DNA of 64,000 nt, taken from assembly GCA_028718605.1 (NCBI GenBank), contig JAQULM010000001.1, forward strand, positions 284,785-348,784, in the 5' to 3' direction. Positions 25,650-34,121 of this stretch are shown piece by piece. Under the pieces are notes generated by a model. That model searched no databases. It was not told where the DNA came from and was given only the letters and a program-made list of their open reading frames with translations. How positions within the stretch are numbered: the first letter of the stretch is position 1; each line of letters begins with the position of its first letter. The translations under genes were made by a program, and so were the position numbers. Source of the stretch: Patescibacteria group bacterium. Its GTDB lineage: Bacteria; Patescibacteria; ABY1; UBA10025; JAHIVO01.

Positions 25650-26390
25650 TTATTTCGTCTGCGCGTTTTTGATTTTCTTCGCGCCAGTTTCAACTGCCGG
25701 TTCGGATGCCGCTGGTTTGGCGTCTGGGGTAGGTTCAACTTCTGAAGTTGGTTTCTCCGCCTCCTGAACCGTTGGCTTCATTTCGCCATCGCCCGAGATA
25801 AGTAAAATCCCGTTCCGCGCTCCCGGAACTGCACCCTTGACATAGAGTAAATTCCGTTCAGCATCAATTTCGATAACCTCAAGATCTTTCACGGTGATAC
25901 GTTCGTCGCCCATCTGTCCTGCCATATGCCGCCCTTTTCGGACGCGCTGGTTGTCCGTCGCGCCGATTGAACCAGGCATGCGGTGCTGGTCCTTATCCCC
26001 GTGCGTCGCGGGACCCCCATGGAATCCATGCCGTCGCACGACGCCCTGGAACCCTTTACCTTTGCTGGTACCAACAACGGTAACACGGTCTCCAACCGCA
26101 AACCCTTGTACTGTGATACTATCCTTCTGCTTTAAGGTAACGGGCGCGGCAAGCCGGAACTCGCGTAATGTTCTGAAGTCTCCGATACCTTTCAAATGCC
26201 CCTTCATCGGTTTCGTGAGCTTTTTCTTCAGCCCGAAGCCTATTTGAACTCCATCGTATCCGTCTTTCTTCACATTTTTCACCTGCGTTACCGTGCATGG
26301 GCCAGCCTGAAGAATTGTAACCGGAACCGACCGTCCATCTTCCCGAAACCGTTCTGTCATCTCAACTTTTTTACCTATAATGAATTTCAT
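25650..26390 (-). CDS. rplC: 50S ribosomal protein L3 with acidic C-terminal tail (uL3)
   Basis: 246 residues against about 210 usual. FIIGKKVEMTERFREDGRSV, VTVVGTSKGKGFQGVVRRHG, GPATHGDKDQHRMPGSIGAT and HMAGQMGDERITVKDLEVIE are diagnostic. The last 40 residues are a Glu/Pro/Ala-rich tail. A 209-nt gap with a terminator-like hairpin precedes it. Confidence 0.97.
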   Translation of the reverse strand: MKFIIGKKVEMTERFREDGRSVPVTILQAGPCTVTQVKNVKKDGYDGVQIGFGLKKKLTKPMKGHLKGIGDFRTLREFRLAAPVTLKQKDSITVQGFAVGDRVTVVGTSKGKGFQGVVRRHGFHGGPATHGDKDQHRMPGSIGATDNQRVRKGRHMAGQMGDERITVKDLEVIEIDAERNLLYVKGAVPGARNGILLISGDGEMKPTVQEAEKPTSEVEPTPDAKPAASEPAVETGAKKIKNAQTK

Positions 26391-26412
26391 TCGATCGCTT
26401 TTCAGATTGCTA

Positions 26413-26440
26413 ATAAAAAACTGGCGTATCGGACTGCCAG
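26413..26440 (-). promoter_or_regulatory. Terminator-like hairpin (possible attenuator) upstream of rplC
   Basis: Minus-strand CTGGC-AGTCCGATAC-GCCAG followed by TTTTTTATT, about 23 nt before the rplC start and inside the unusually long rpsJ-rplC gap. It could end some transcripts or act as an attenuator for the S10-operon genes. No protein-binding mimic was identified by eye. Confidence 0.5.
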
Positions 26441-26599
26441 ATTGCTCGCCATACTGGTACTCAGGGCACCGGTCGGCTTGCCTGGCAAATTGTTATCTAG
26501 GGATTACCAGCACACTATATGAATTGTCATCCCCAGAACCTATTTACCCCTATATTTGGTGGTATCGCAATTGCGTACTGCCCCAATGGACTGATACTC

Positions 26600-26977
26600 C
26601 TACATTTTCACTTCGATGTCAACACCCGCTGGCAGATTCAGGCTCATCATGGCATCAATCGTTTTTGGAGTCGGGTCGTAGATATCGATCAGCCGCTTAT
26701 GAATCCGCACCTCGTACTGTTCCCGCGCATCCTTGTGCACAAAAGTTGACCGGTTGACGGTATACTTTTTTTTCTCCGTCGGGAGCGGAATCGGCCCCTT
26801 GGTCTTCGCGCCGGTGCGTGCGGCAGTTTCAAGAATTGTACGGGTTGACTGGTCAATTATCTTGTGGTCATACGCCCGTATTCGAATGCGCACGCGCTGG
26901 TGCAGTTCTTCTCCGCCCTCTGCTACTTCCCCTTGTGCGGTACCGCCAGCAGGTTGCTTATGTGCAGTATTCACCAT
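26600..26977 (-). CDS. rpsJ: 30S ribosomal protein S10 with N-terminal extension (uS10)
   Basis: 125 residues from ATG; an in-frame TTG ten codons upstream is possible and neither has a strong Shine-Dalgarno. The S10 core starts at RVRIRIRAYDHKIIDQSTRT, with GAKTKGPIPLPTEKKKYTVN and the end MMSLNLPAGVDIEVKM. About 25 Gly/Glu/Ala-rich residues precede it. It follows tuf and is separated from rplC by 209 nt. Confidence 0.93.
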   Translation of the reverse strand: MVNTAHKQPAGGTAQGEVAEGGEELHQRVRIRIRAYDHKIIDQSTRTILETAARTGAKTKGPIPLPTEKKKYTVNRSTFVHKDAREQYEVRIHKRLIDIYDPTPKTIDAMMSLNLPAGVDIEVKM

Positions 26978-27076
26978 AACTCTATCGTCTGTTGAATTGG
27001 TTTTCAAAACTTCTCAATGTCGTTCTCATAAGAAGATTCCAGATCAATCTCTGGAATCTTCTCGGTGATCAATGGT

Positions 27077-28261
27077 TTATTTGAAAATTTTCGTAACAAC
27101 GCCTGCGCCCACCGTCTTGCCGCCCTCGCGGATTGCAAACCGCTGCTGCTCTTCAAGCGCGACAGGCACAATGAGCTTAACTTTCAGCTTCACGGTATCG
27201 CCCGGCATGACCATCTCAGTGCCCTGTGGAAGCTCAACCTCACCTGTCACATCCGTTGTGCGGATGTAGAACTGCGGCTTGTACCCCTTAAAGAATGGGG
27301 TATGGCGCCCGCCTTCTTCCTTTGTCAGGATATACACCTCGACTTCAAACTCGGTATGCGGCGTGACTGATCCCGGTTTCGCGAGCACCTGGCCGCGCTC
27401 AACATCCTCTTTCTTGACGCCGCGGAGAAGCAGGCCGGCATTATCGCCTGCTCGACCTTCGTCGAGCTGCTTATTGAACATTTCGATCCCAGTGACAACA
27501 GTCTTGAACGTATCCTTCATGCCGACGATTTCAACTTCTTCGTTTAATTTCACGGTACCACGTTCAATTTTACCCGTTACCACAGTTCCCCGCCCTTCAA
27601 TGGAGAAAATGTCTTCGACGGGCATTAAAAACGGCTTATCGACTTCCCGCTTTGGCTCTGGGAAATATTCATCAGCGGATTTCATCAGTTCCATGATCGC
27701 TTCTTTCGCTTTTTCATCGCCTTCCAGGGCTTTCAAGGCAGAACCCTTGATAATGGGGGTCGTATCGCCAGGATATTCGTATTTCTTCAGAAGATCGCGT
27801 ACTTCAACCTCAACAAGATCAATGAGCTCCTTGTCATCAACCATGTCAACCTTATTCAGGAAAACGACAATCCGCGGAACTCCAACCTGATACGCCAGGA
27901 GGATGTGTTCACGCGTTTGTGGCATCGGGCCATCAGCCGCGGACACTACAAGTATGGCGCCGTCCATCTGGGCTGCACCGGTAATCATATTCTTTACATA
28001 ATCGGCGTGCCCAGGGCAGTCAATGTGCGCGTAGTGGCGTTTTTCGGTCTCATACTCCACGTGCGCTGTGGCGATCGTGATGCCACGCTCCTTTTCCTCG
28101 GGGGCATTATCGATCTGGTCGACTGACTTCTGCTGCGCTGCGAAACCCTTTTCGCCGAGCACCTTCAATATTGCCGCGGTTAGGGTAGTTTTACCATGAT
28201 CAACGTGACCAATGGTACCGATGTTTAGATGTGGCTTTGTTCGTTCAAACTTAGCAACCAT
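27077..28261 (-). CDS. tuf: Elongation factor Tu
   Basis: 394 residues. G1 GHVDHGKTTLTAAI, switch II DCPGHADYVKNMITGAAQMD, G4 NKVDMVD and domain II/III motifs (GRGTVVTGKIERG, FFKGYKPQFYIRTTDVTG, GGKTVGAGVVTKI). It brings aminoacyl-tRNA to the ribosome. It has its own strong promoter, which may also drive rpsJ and the S10 cluster. Confidence 0.99.
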   Translation of the reverse strand: MVAKFERTKPHLNIGTIGHVDHGKTTLTAAILKVLGEKGFAAQQKSVDQIDNAPEEKERGITIATAHVEYETEKRHYAHIDCPGHADYVKNMITGAAQMDGAILVVSAADGPMPQTREHILLAYQVGVPRIVVFLNKVDMVDDKELIDLVEVEVRDLLKKYEYPGDTTPIIKGSALKALEGDEKAKEAIMELMKSADEYFPEPKREVDKPFLMPVEDIFSIEGRGTVVTGKIERGTVKLNEEVEIVGMKDTFKTVVTGIEMFNKQLDEGRAGDNAGLLLRGVKKEDVERGQVLAKPGSVTPHTEFEVEVYILTKEEGGRHTPFFKGYKPQFYIRTTDVTGEVELPQGTEMVMPGDTVKLKVKLIVPVALEEQQRFAIREGGKTVGAGVVTKIFK

Positions 28262-28369
28262 AGTGGTTATCTTCAGATTACTTAGTTATTAGAAAAAATC
28301 GTTAATTACAGGGTAATGAATTTTGACCGTAGTTGTCAATATATCCTCTGCTATGCAAAGGTAGTGTGC

Positions 28370-28398
28370 ATTATAACAATACTGGTACTTTTCCGCAA
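28370..28398 (-). promoter_or_regulatory. Promoter of tuf and possibly the S10 cluster (TTGCGG-17-TATAAT)
   Basis: Perfect TATAAT with TTGCGG 17 nt upstream; the leader to the tuf ATG is about 100 nt. It lies in the 256-nt gap after the anchored protein gene. Confidence 0.8.
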
Positions 28399-28517
28399 GA
28401 TTTATAATCGATTCTGTTAAATCCCGCGCTCCTTCGTATGAATATTTTAGCTAATTTTAGCTAAAAGTAAGATTTTAATAATTCATTTTCTCACTTATCC
28501 CCAAAAATGTGGATAGA

Positions 28518-29063
28518 CTACAGTATTTCAAAGGAATCGACGAGTGTTTCGAGACATGTTCCCTGTCCCGACAAGCTATATGTTCTCCCCCCGCGGTTCA
28601 AGAGATAGAGACGTAATGGGGCATCTCCTCCCGCAACAGTTCCTTCGATCATGATCCCGTCAACACCATCAATCTGTATGGGTGTTTCACGCAGTGCGCT
28701 GATTGATTGCCGCAGTTGAGCTGCCTTGCTTTCTTCAGTAACACGTATCGCCACGGTACCGCATGCATTTGAAAAAACTGTCGCTGGAATGTTTATACTG
28801 TCAGTGCCGGCATCTTGTCGGTCAATATCCCACTCAATGCTCCGCCGCACCACGAATCCCTGCTCATGATCAGTGTACACGCCCCGTTCTTCAGGAATAG
28901 CTGACAGGGCCGAACTTCTCGAAACCATGACGGGTCCATGGTCAGTGCCGTCATCACGTGACGTCAGCCAGAGGTAGTATACCGTCATCAGCATACTGAC
29001 AACGAGAAGCAGAACGATACCACTCACGGCCTGCACCTTTTTTGTAGAACCGCCTTGGAACAT
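28518..29063 (-). CDS. Membrane-anchored PsbP-like protein between fusA and tuf
   Basis: 181 residues. One membrane segment (AVSGIVLLLVVSMLMTVYYL) and an outside domain with YTDHEQGFVVRRSIEWDI and the end TLVDSFEIL. This pattern matches the two anchored proteins near the left edge (Y-x-x-x-x-F-x-V start, hydrophobic DSF/TFxF end). Two cysteines (NACGTV, GTCLET) might pair. It starts 18 nt after fusA. No reason is known for this gene to sit in the str operon; function unknown. Confidence 0.75.
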   Translation of the reverse strand: MFQGGSTKKVQAVSGIVLLLVVSMLMTVYYLWLTSRDDGTDHGPVMVSRSSALSAIPEERGVYTDHEQGFVVRRSIEWDIDRQDAGTDSINIPATVFSNACGTVAIRVTEESKAAQLRQSISALRETPIQIDGVDGIMIEGTVAGGDAPLRLYLLNRGGRTYSLSGQGTCLETLVDSFEIL

Positions 29064-29081
29064 AGGACAGTCGGCGTGCTC

Positions 29082-31169
29082 TTACTTCTTTTTGTCGGTA
29101 CCCTTCGGATTTAATATCTGTTCGGCAGCGTTCCTGGGCACCTCTTGGTATTTCGAGAATTCCATAGAATATGAAGCGCGTCCCTGTGACATGGATCTCA
29201 ATTGGGTCGCGTATCCGAACATTTCCGCTAGGGGGACTTCTGCATCGATTATCTTCATTATACCACGGTCCCGCATCTCGTTGATCGTTGCCCTCTTGGC
29301 ATTCAAATCGCCGATGACGTCTCCCATATAATCTTCTGGGGTTACAGCCTCAACTTTCATGATCGGCTCAAGCAATATTGGATTTGCCCGGCGAACCGCT
29401 TCTTGCAATGCCAGCGATCCCGCAATTTTAAACGCTGCTTCGGATGAGTCAACGTCATGGTAGGATCCGTCCAATACGGTGAGTTTCAAATCAACGACTG
29501 GGTAATGGGCGAGGACACCGCGATCCATCGCTTCTTTCGCGCCTTTCTCTATCGGCGGTATGTACTCCTGCGGAATATTGCCGCCTTTCACGGCATTCTC
29601 AAACTCAAAACCCTTGCCGCGCTCGAGCGGCTCAACCCGGACAATGCAATGGCCATACTGCCCGCGGCCGCCAGACTGGCGGATGTATTTGCCTTCTGCT
29701 TCTGCGGTTTTCTTGATGGTTTCCTTGTAAGCTACTTGCGGCCGGCCGACATTTGCCTCAACTTTAAACTCACGCTTCATGCGATCGACAAGCACTTCCA
29801 AATGGAGTTCGCCCATGCCTGAAATAATGGTCTGATTGATCTCTTCGTCTGTTTTTACGCGGAACGTCGGGTCTTCACCGGAAAGCTTCGAAAGCGCCAT
29901 GCCCATCCGCTCTTGGTCGACTTTCGTCTTTGGCTCGATTGCGACCGAAATAACAGGTTCGGGGAAAGAAATCGATTCAAGGATGATCGGATGCAGCTCG
30001 TCGCTCAACGTATCACCCGTCGTCGTATCCTTAAGGCCGACAGCAGCGGCGATATCGCCAGCCGAAACTTCAGTCACGTCTTCACGATGGTTTGCGTGCA
30101 TCCGGAGGATGCGGCCAATCCGCTCCTTGGTCCTCGTCCGTGCATTCAGAACATACGACCCTGCCTGCAACTTGCCGGAATATACGCGAAAAAAAGTCAG
30201 CGTACCGACAAATGGGTCAGTGGCAACTTTAAACGCCAGTGCAGCGAATGGTTCGCTGTCCGATGTTTTGCGCTCTTCAGTCTGCTGTGTCTTTGGATTC
30301 TCCCCCTTGACTGGCGGTACGTCGAGCGGTGACGGAAGATAATCAACAACAGCATCAAGCAAGAACTGGACACCCTTATTCTTCAAGGCTGAACCGACAA
30401 AAATCGGCATAATAGTCCGCTCGATAGTCGCTTTGCGGAGCACGCGCTTCAACTCATCAATCGAAATTTCCTGGCCTTCGAGGTACTTGTGCAATAATGC
30501 GTCATCCTGCTCGGCAATTTTTTCGATCAACGCACTCCGGTATTCTTCAACTTTTTCCTTCATGTCTTCCGGTACGGTTTCATCCTTCCACTCCTTGCCC
30601 ATATCATCTATATAAATCCGCGCTTTGCGCTCAAAAAGGTCGATGATGCCTGTAAAATTGCTTTCTGCACCAATCGGAAGCTGTACCGGCACGGCATTCG
30701 GATTAAGGCGGCTTTTGATCGCCTCAACGTCAGCATAAAAATCAGCGCCCATCCGGTCCATTTTGTTGACGAAACCCATCAAGGGAACGCCAAATTTTTC
30801 TGCTTGGTGGAAGACGGTTTCTGATTGGGGCTCAACGCCAGCCACACCGTCAAAAACAATAAAACCGCCGTCAAGCACACGCAAACTGCGCTGCACCTCA
30901 ACGGTAAAATCTATATGCCCTGGCGTATCAATAATATTAATGCGATGTTCTTTCCAAAAACAGGTAGTGGCGGCGGAAGTTATTGTAATGCCGCGCTCTT
31001 TCTCCTGCTCCATCCAGTCCATTTCAGCTCCACCCTCATGAACTTCGCCGATCTTGTGTTTCTTGCCAGTGTAGTACAGGATGCGCTCGGATACGGTTGT
31101 TTTACCCGCATCGATGTGGGCGATAATCCCAATATTTCTTGTTTTTCTTAGGTCAAACTCTGATGGCAT
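29082..31169 (-). CDS. fusA: Elongation factor G
   Basis: 695 residues. G1 AHIDAGKTTVSERILYYTG, ERGITITSAATTCFW, DTPGHIDFTVEVQRSLRVLD, G4 NKMDRMGADF, and domain IV SGGRGQYGHCIVRVEPLERG. It translocates tRNA and mRNA. It lies between rpsG and the anchored protein. Confidence 0.99.
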   Translation of the reverse strand: MPSEFDLRKTRNIGIIAHIDAGKTTVSERILYYTGKKHKIGEVHEGGAEMDWMEQEKERGITITSAATTCFWKEHRINIIDTPGHIDFTVEVQRSLRVLDGGFIVFDGVAGVEPQSETVFHQAEKFGVPLMGFVNKMDRMGADFYADVEAIKSRLNPNAVPVQLPIGAESNFTGIIDLFERKARIYIDDMGKEWKDETVPEDMKEKVEEYRSALIEKIAEQDDALLHKYLEGQEISIDELKRVLRKATIERTIMPIFVGSALKNKGVQFLLDAVVDYLPSPLDVPPVKGENPKTQQTEERKTSDSEPFAALAFKVATDPFVGTLTFFRVYSGKLQAGSYVLNARTRTKERIGRILRMHANHREDVTEVSAGDIAAAVGLKDTTTGDTLSDELHPIILESISFPEPVISVAIEPKTKVDQERMGMALSKLSGEDPTFRVKTDEEINQTIISGMGELHLEVLVDRMKREFKVEANVGRPQVAYKETIKKTAEAEGKYIRQSGGRGQYGHCIVRVEPLERGKGFEFENAVKGGNIPQEYIPPIEKGAKEAMDRGVLAHYPVVDLKLTVLDGSYHDVDSSEAAFKIAGSLALQEAVRRANPILLEPIMKVEAVTPEDYMGDVIGDLNAKRATINEMRDRGIMKIIDAEVPLAEMFGYATQLRSMSQGRASYSMEFSKYQEVPRNAAEQILNPKGTDKKK

Positions 31170-31264
31170 GGTTTCTTGATGAGTTATTAGTAATTTGTAA
31201 TCGGTAACCGGGAATTAATTCAATACGATTACACTGTTTATTCATTGCGGATCGCCTATTGCCC

Positions 31265-31297
31265 CCTTACGCGAAGTGGGCAAAGGCGCGGCCTGCC
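31265..31297 (-). pseudogene. Duplicated 3' end of rpsG (remnant)
   Basis: Just downstream of rpsG, 33 nt in a shifted frame encode RAGRAFAHFA-stop. The real rpsG end encodes EANRAFAHFA-stop. The peptide is kept while about half of the shared codons differ at synonymous positions, so this is a diverged second copy of the tail rather than a fresh duplication. Confidence 0.6.
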
Positions 31298-31306
31298 CGC
31301 CGGAGC

Positions 31307-31771
31307 TTAAGCAAAATGCGCGAAGGCGCGGTTTGCTTCCGCCATCCGATGCACATCATCGCGCTTTTTGATCGCCTCCCCCTGCTTGTCGGCAGCGTCC
31401 ATTAATTCCTGCGCTAATTTTTCGGCCATCGGTTTCCCCTTGCGATGCCGCGAGGCACCGATGATCCATCGCATTGCGAGCGCAAGCTTGCGATCGCCTT
31501 TTACTTCGACGGGAACCTGGTAATTCGCACCGCCGATGCGGCGGGATTTTACTTCGAGAAGCGGAGAAACATTCCTGATCGCCGCCGTGAATACGTCCAA
31601 GGGCGGTTTTTTCTTCTTTTCCGCGATGATATCAAATGCGCCATAAACAACGCGCTGCGCGGTTGTCTTCTTGCCGCGGCTCATGATTTGGTTCATAAAC
31701 CTTCCGAGTACTTCATCCCCAAACCTTGGATCAGCGGCGATGGTACGGCGTGGTGCTTGTTTGCCTCTCAT
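31307..31771 (-). CDS. rpsG: 30S ribosomal protein S7 (uS7)
   Basis: 154 residues. MRGKQAPRRTIAADPRFGDE, FMNQIMSRGKKTTAQRVVYG, SRRIGGANYQVPVEVKGDRK and HRMAEANRAFAHFA are diagnostic. It lies 3 nt after rpsL. Confidence 0.98.
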   Translation of the reverse strand: MRGKQAPRRTIAADPRFGDEVLGRFMNQIMSRGKKTTAQRVVYGAFDIIAEKKKKPPLDVFTAAIRNVSPLLEVKSRRIGGANYQVPVEVKGDRKLALAMRWIIGASRHRKGKPMAEKLAQELMDAADKQGEAIKKRDDVHRMAEANRAFAHFA

Positions 31772-31774
31772 ATG

Positions 31775-32194
31775 TTATTTCTTTTCTTGTTTAGCTCCAT
31801 AAAGACTCCTCCCCTGCTTCCGATCCGCAACCCCCTGCGTGTCGTATACGCCCCGTATGATATGGTACCGCACACCGGGCAAATCTTTGACACGTCCGCC
31901 CCGAATCAGGACAATCGAGTGCTCCTGGAGATTGTGGCCAATGCCGGGGATGTATGCTGTAACTTCCATGCCGTTTGACAGGCGGACACGCGCAATCTTG
32001 CGCAGTGCCGAGTTCGGCTTTTTGGGGGTAACTGTCGTGACCTTGACGCACACGCCCCGCTTAAACGGCGATCCTTTCGCTAAAATGGTACGCTGGCGTT
32101 TGATGGTATCAAGTACCGGGCGGAGGGCCGGGGTTTTTGACTTCGTTTTTGAAAACCTTCGCGGTTTACGGGCTAACTGGTTGATTGTTGGCAT
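31775..32194 (-). CDS. rpsL: 30S ribosomal protein S12 (uS12)
   Basis: 139 residues. MPTINQLARKPRRFSKTKSK, KKPNSALRKIARVRLSNGME, IPGIGHNLQEHSIVLIRGGR and VKDLPGVRYHIIRGVYDTQG are typical. It heads the str operon. The upstream 142 nt are AT-rich with -10-like TATGAT and TATACC but no clear -35. Confidence 0.98.
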   Translation of the reverse strand: MPTINQLARKPRRFSKTKSKTPALRPVLDTIKRQRTILAKGSPFKRGVCVKVTTVTPKKPNSALRKIARVRLSNGMEVTAYIPGIGHNLQEHSIVLIRGGRVKDLPGVRYHIIRGVYDTQGVADRKQGRSLYGAKQEKK

Positions 32195-32336
32195 ACATGG
32201 CTTGTGTTTAAAGGGTATAATGAAATAAATTCCCTAGAAAAATTACGAAAATAAAAAAGTATCATATGACGATACCCGAGTTCTTGCACAATCGTACCAT
32301 GGCCTTTTTATACTGTCAAATGCGGCCTCAACCATT

Positions 32337-32984
32337 TTAAAAAAAGAGCGGTACGCCAAACGCATTGCTCACGAGGCGGATCACGGGCTGGATAACATAG
32401 CCAAAAACATTGATTCCGGCAATCATCGACATAAAAATAAACGCCAGGAGGATCATTGGGCCAGAGCGGTTAAGCATGTCTGAAATATGCGAGAACCGGC
32501 TGCCGAGCACCGCGCGCAGGATGTGAGAACCGTCAAGCGGGGGCAGGGGAATCAAATTGAAAATCATCAGTACACAATTGAACGTGACGAGTACGGCTAA
32601 AAAAATCACCAGGTAATTTGTAATAGCAAAAATCGGTAGCACCAGTTTCAGTAAAAGGCCGAAAAGTATAATTAACAGAAAATTTGAAAAAGGCCCCGCA
32701 AGCGCAACCAACGCCGGTCCGTACCGCTGCGTCCGTAAATTATACGGATTAAACGGCGCCGGCTTCCCCCAGCCAAATCCGACCAGCAGTATCGCGATCG
32801 TCCCCCATGTATCGAGGTGCGCCAGGGGGTTCAACGTCAGCCTCCCAGCGTATTCACCGGTACGATCGCCGAGAAGGCGGGCTGCGAGCACATGGGAAAA
32901 CTCATGGATCGTAATAGAAATGACGAGCGCAATTAAAATAGCGAAAAAAAGCAATGGTTCCTGGAATAACAGCTGAATGATCAT
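32337..32984 (-). CDS. Site-2 protease family intramembrane metalloprotease (M50)
   Basis: 215 residues from MIIQLLFQEPLLFFAILIAL. The frame is open further upstream, but that would overlap rpmB on the other strand and add sequence the short S2P group does not have. Zinc motif TIHEFSHVLAARLLGD, the second motif FNLIPLPPLDGSHIL, and the GRLTLNPLAHLDTWG loop mark the group. It cuts substrates inside the membrane; no PDZ domain. It is divergent from rpmB. Confidence 0.92.
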   Translation of the reverse strand: MIIQLLFQEPLLFFAILIALVISITIHEFSHVLAARLLGDRTGEYAGRLTLNPLAHLDTWGTIAILLVGFGWGKPAPFNPYNLRTQRYGPALVALAGPFSNFLLIILFGLLLKLVLPIFAITNYLVIFLAVLVTFNCVLMIFNLIPLPPLDGSHILRAVLGSRFSHISDMLNRSGPMILLAFIFMSMIAGINVFGYVIQPVIRLVSNAFGVPLFF

Positions 32985-33054
32985 AAGCTCTTGAAATGAA
33001 ATAAAACGTATGGTACCGTTAAGTATACCAATATAAATAATAATGGCAACGAGA

Positions 33055-33234
33055 ATGGCACGAACGTGTGATATATGCGGACGCGGTGCGCTCAACGCGA
33101 ACAGCCGGAGCCACTCAAACATCCCGACAAAACGGCGGCAGCATTTAAACTTGCAACAAACCGCCTATAAGGGAAAAAGAGTAAAGGCCTGCGCGAGGTG
33201 CATCAAAAGCATGACGAAAAAGGGCACTAAGTAG
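33055..33234 (+). CDS. rpmB: 50S ribosomal protein L28, zinc type (bL28)
   Basis: 59 residues from MARTCDICGRGALNANSRSH; an ATG four codons earlier is less L28-like. RSHSNIPTKRRQHLNLQ is diagnostic. The CDIC and CARC pairs make it the cysteine-containing form. It stands alone with a terminator, divergent from the M50 gene. Confidence 0.95.
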   Translation: MARTCDICGRGALNANSRSHSNIPTKRRQHLNLQQTAYKGKRVKACARCIKSMTKKGTK

Positions 33235-33265
33235 GAAGCTGCCGGTTGCACGCTGCGGTTATGAG

Positions 33266-33299
33266 CCTCTGTTTCCAAAAGGAAACGCGGTTTTTTTAT
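33266..33299 (+). terminator. Intrinsic terminator after rpmB
   Basis: GTTTCC-AAAA-GGAAAC hairpin followed by GCGG and TTTTTTTATT. Confidence 0.65.
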
Positions 33300-34117
33300 T
33301 ATGCGCGCGCCTGACCAGACCGCAGCTGGCGCCTGCGGGCAATGTATGAACCTATGTATACGGCGAAAAAAATTGGCGTCATGACGACCATGAACGGAAC
33401 GATGAATCCCGATTCCGGGACAAGCAGCCCGGTAATCAGCAGTGCGCACCCCTGCGCGAGCAAATGGACAATGGCGGATGATCCATTAAAATCCCGCAGA
33501 AGAACGAGTGTAAAAAGTGTCATGAACATAAAATCCCCCACCCCCAAGCTGATGACGCCCACAGTAACAGCTGGGTACAGGAACGTCGGCTGCGGCGCCG
33601 CAGTTGCGGTGGTCACGGCAGGGAGGACATGGCTTACGAGAAAAAAATCATACGGAATCCAGAGTGCTGCGAGAATAAATAAGTAGATGGACTTAAGGTA
33701 TTTCAGGCGAACCAGCAATGTTGCCGCACCGAGCGTTGCGATAATGATGACCCCATTTTGGATAAAAAAGTTTGGCGAGCGGATGAACCAATAAAACACC
33801 CCCACGGTTACAACAAGGCTTAATGAGACCGCAAAAATATTCCGCTGCAGCCAGCGCATGAAAAAAAGAAACGCCGATTCAAAAAACAGCAACGCGAAAA
33901 CAAGCTCCGCAATGTGTCGAATCCGCTGGACACCATCGTATGTCGCAATGATGTACCAGATAGTTGCCCCAAGGACTGCTGTTAATACCACGGCCTCCAC
34001 GCTCGGTTTATTGGGCAGGCGCTGAGCGAGCACTTCTCGCGGCGGTACCGCACAGTAGTAAACAACCGATAGCAAGCCGCACCCGACGAACAGGATAGCT
34101 AAATAAATAAAGTCCAT
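33299..34117 (-). CDS. Presenilin-like GxGD intramembrane aspartyl protease
   Basis: 272 residues from MDFIYLAILFVGCG, 4 nt after the prenyl synthase stop; an earlier in-frame start overlaps that gene. About nine hydrophobic helices. The two catalytic motifs of presenilin/SPP proteases are present in order: YD in WIPYDFFLV (Asp157) and GxGD in ISLGVGDFMFM (Asp195), with a short loop as in archaeal homologues. The PAL motif is not exact (VPFMVVMTP). It ends an isoprenoid operon after uppS and the prenyl synthase. Substrates are unknown. Confidence 0.8.
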   Translation of the reverse strand: MDFIYLAILFVGCGLLSVVYYCAVPPREVLAQRLPNKPSVEAVVLTAVLGATIWYIIATYDGVQRIRHIAELVFALLFFESAFLFFMRWLQRNIFAVSLSLVVTVGVFYWFIRSPNFFIQNGVIIIATLGAATLLVRLKYLKSIYLFILAALWIPYDFFLVSHVLPAVTTATAAPQPTFLYPAVTVGVISLGVGDFMFMTLFTLVLLRDFNGSSAIVHLLAQGCALLITGLLVPESGFIVPFMVVMTPIFFAVYIGSYIARRRQLRSGQARA

Positions 34118-34121
34118 ATAT

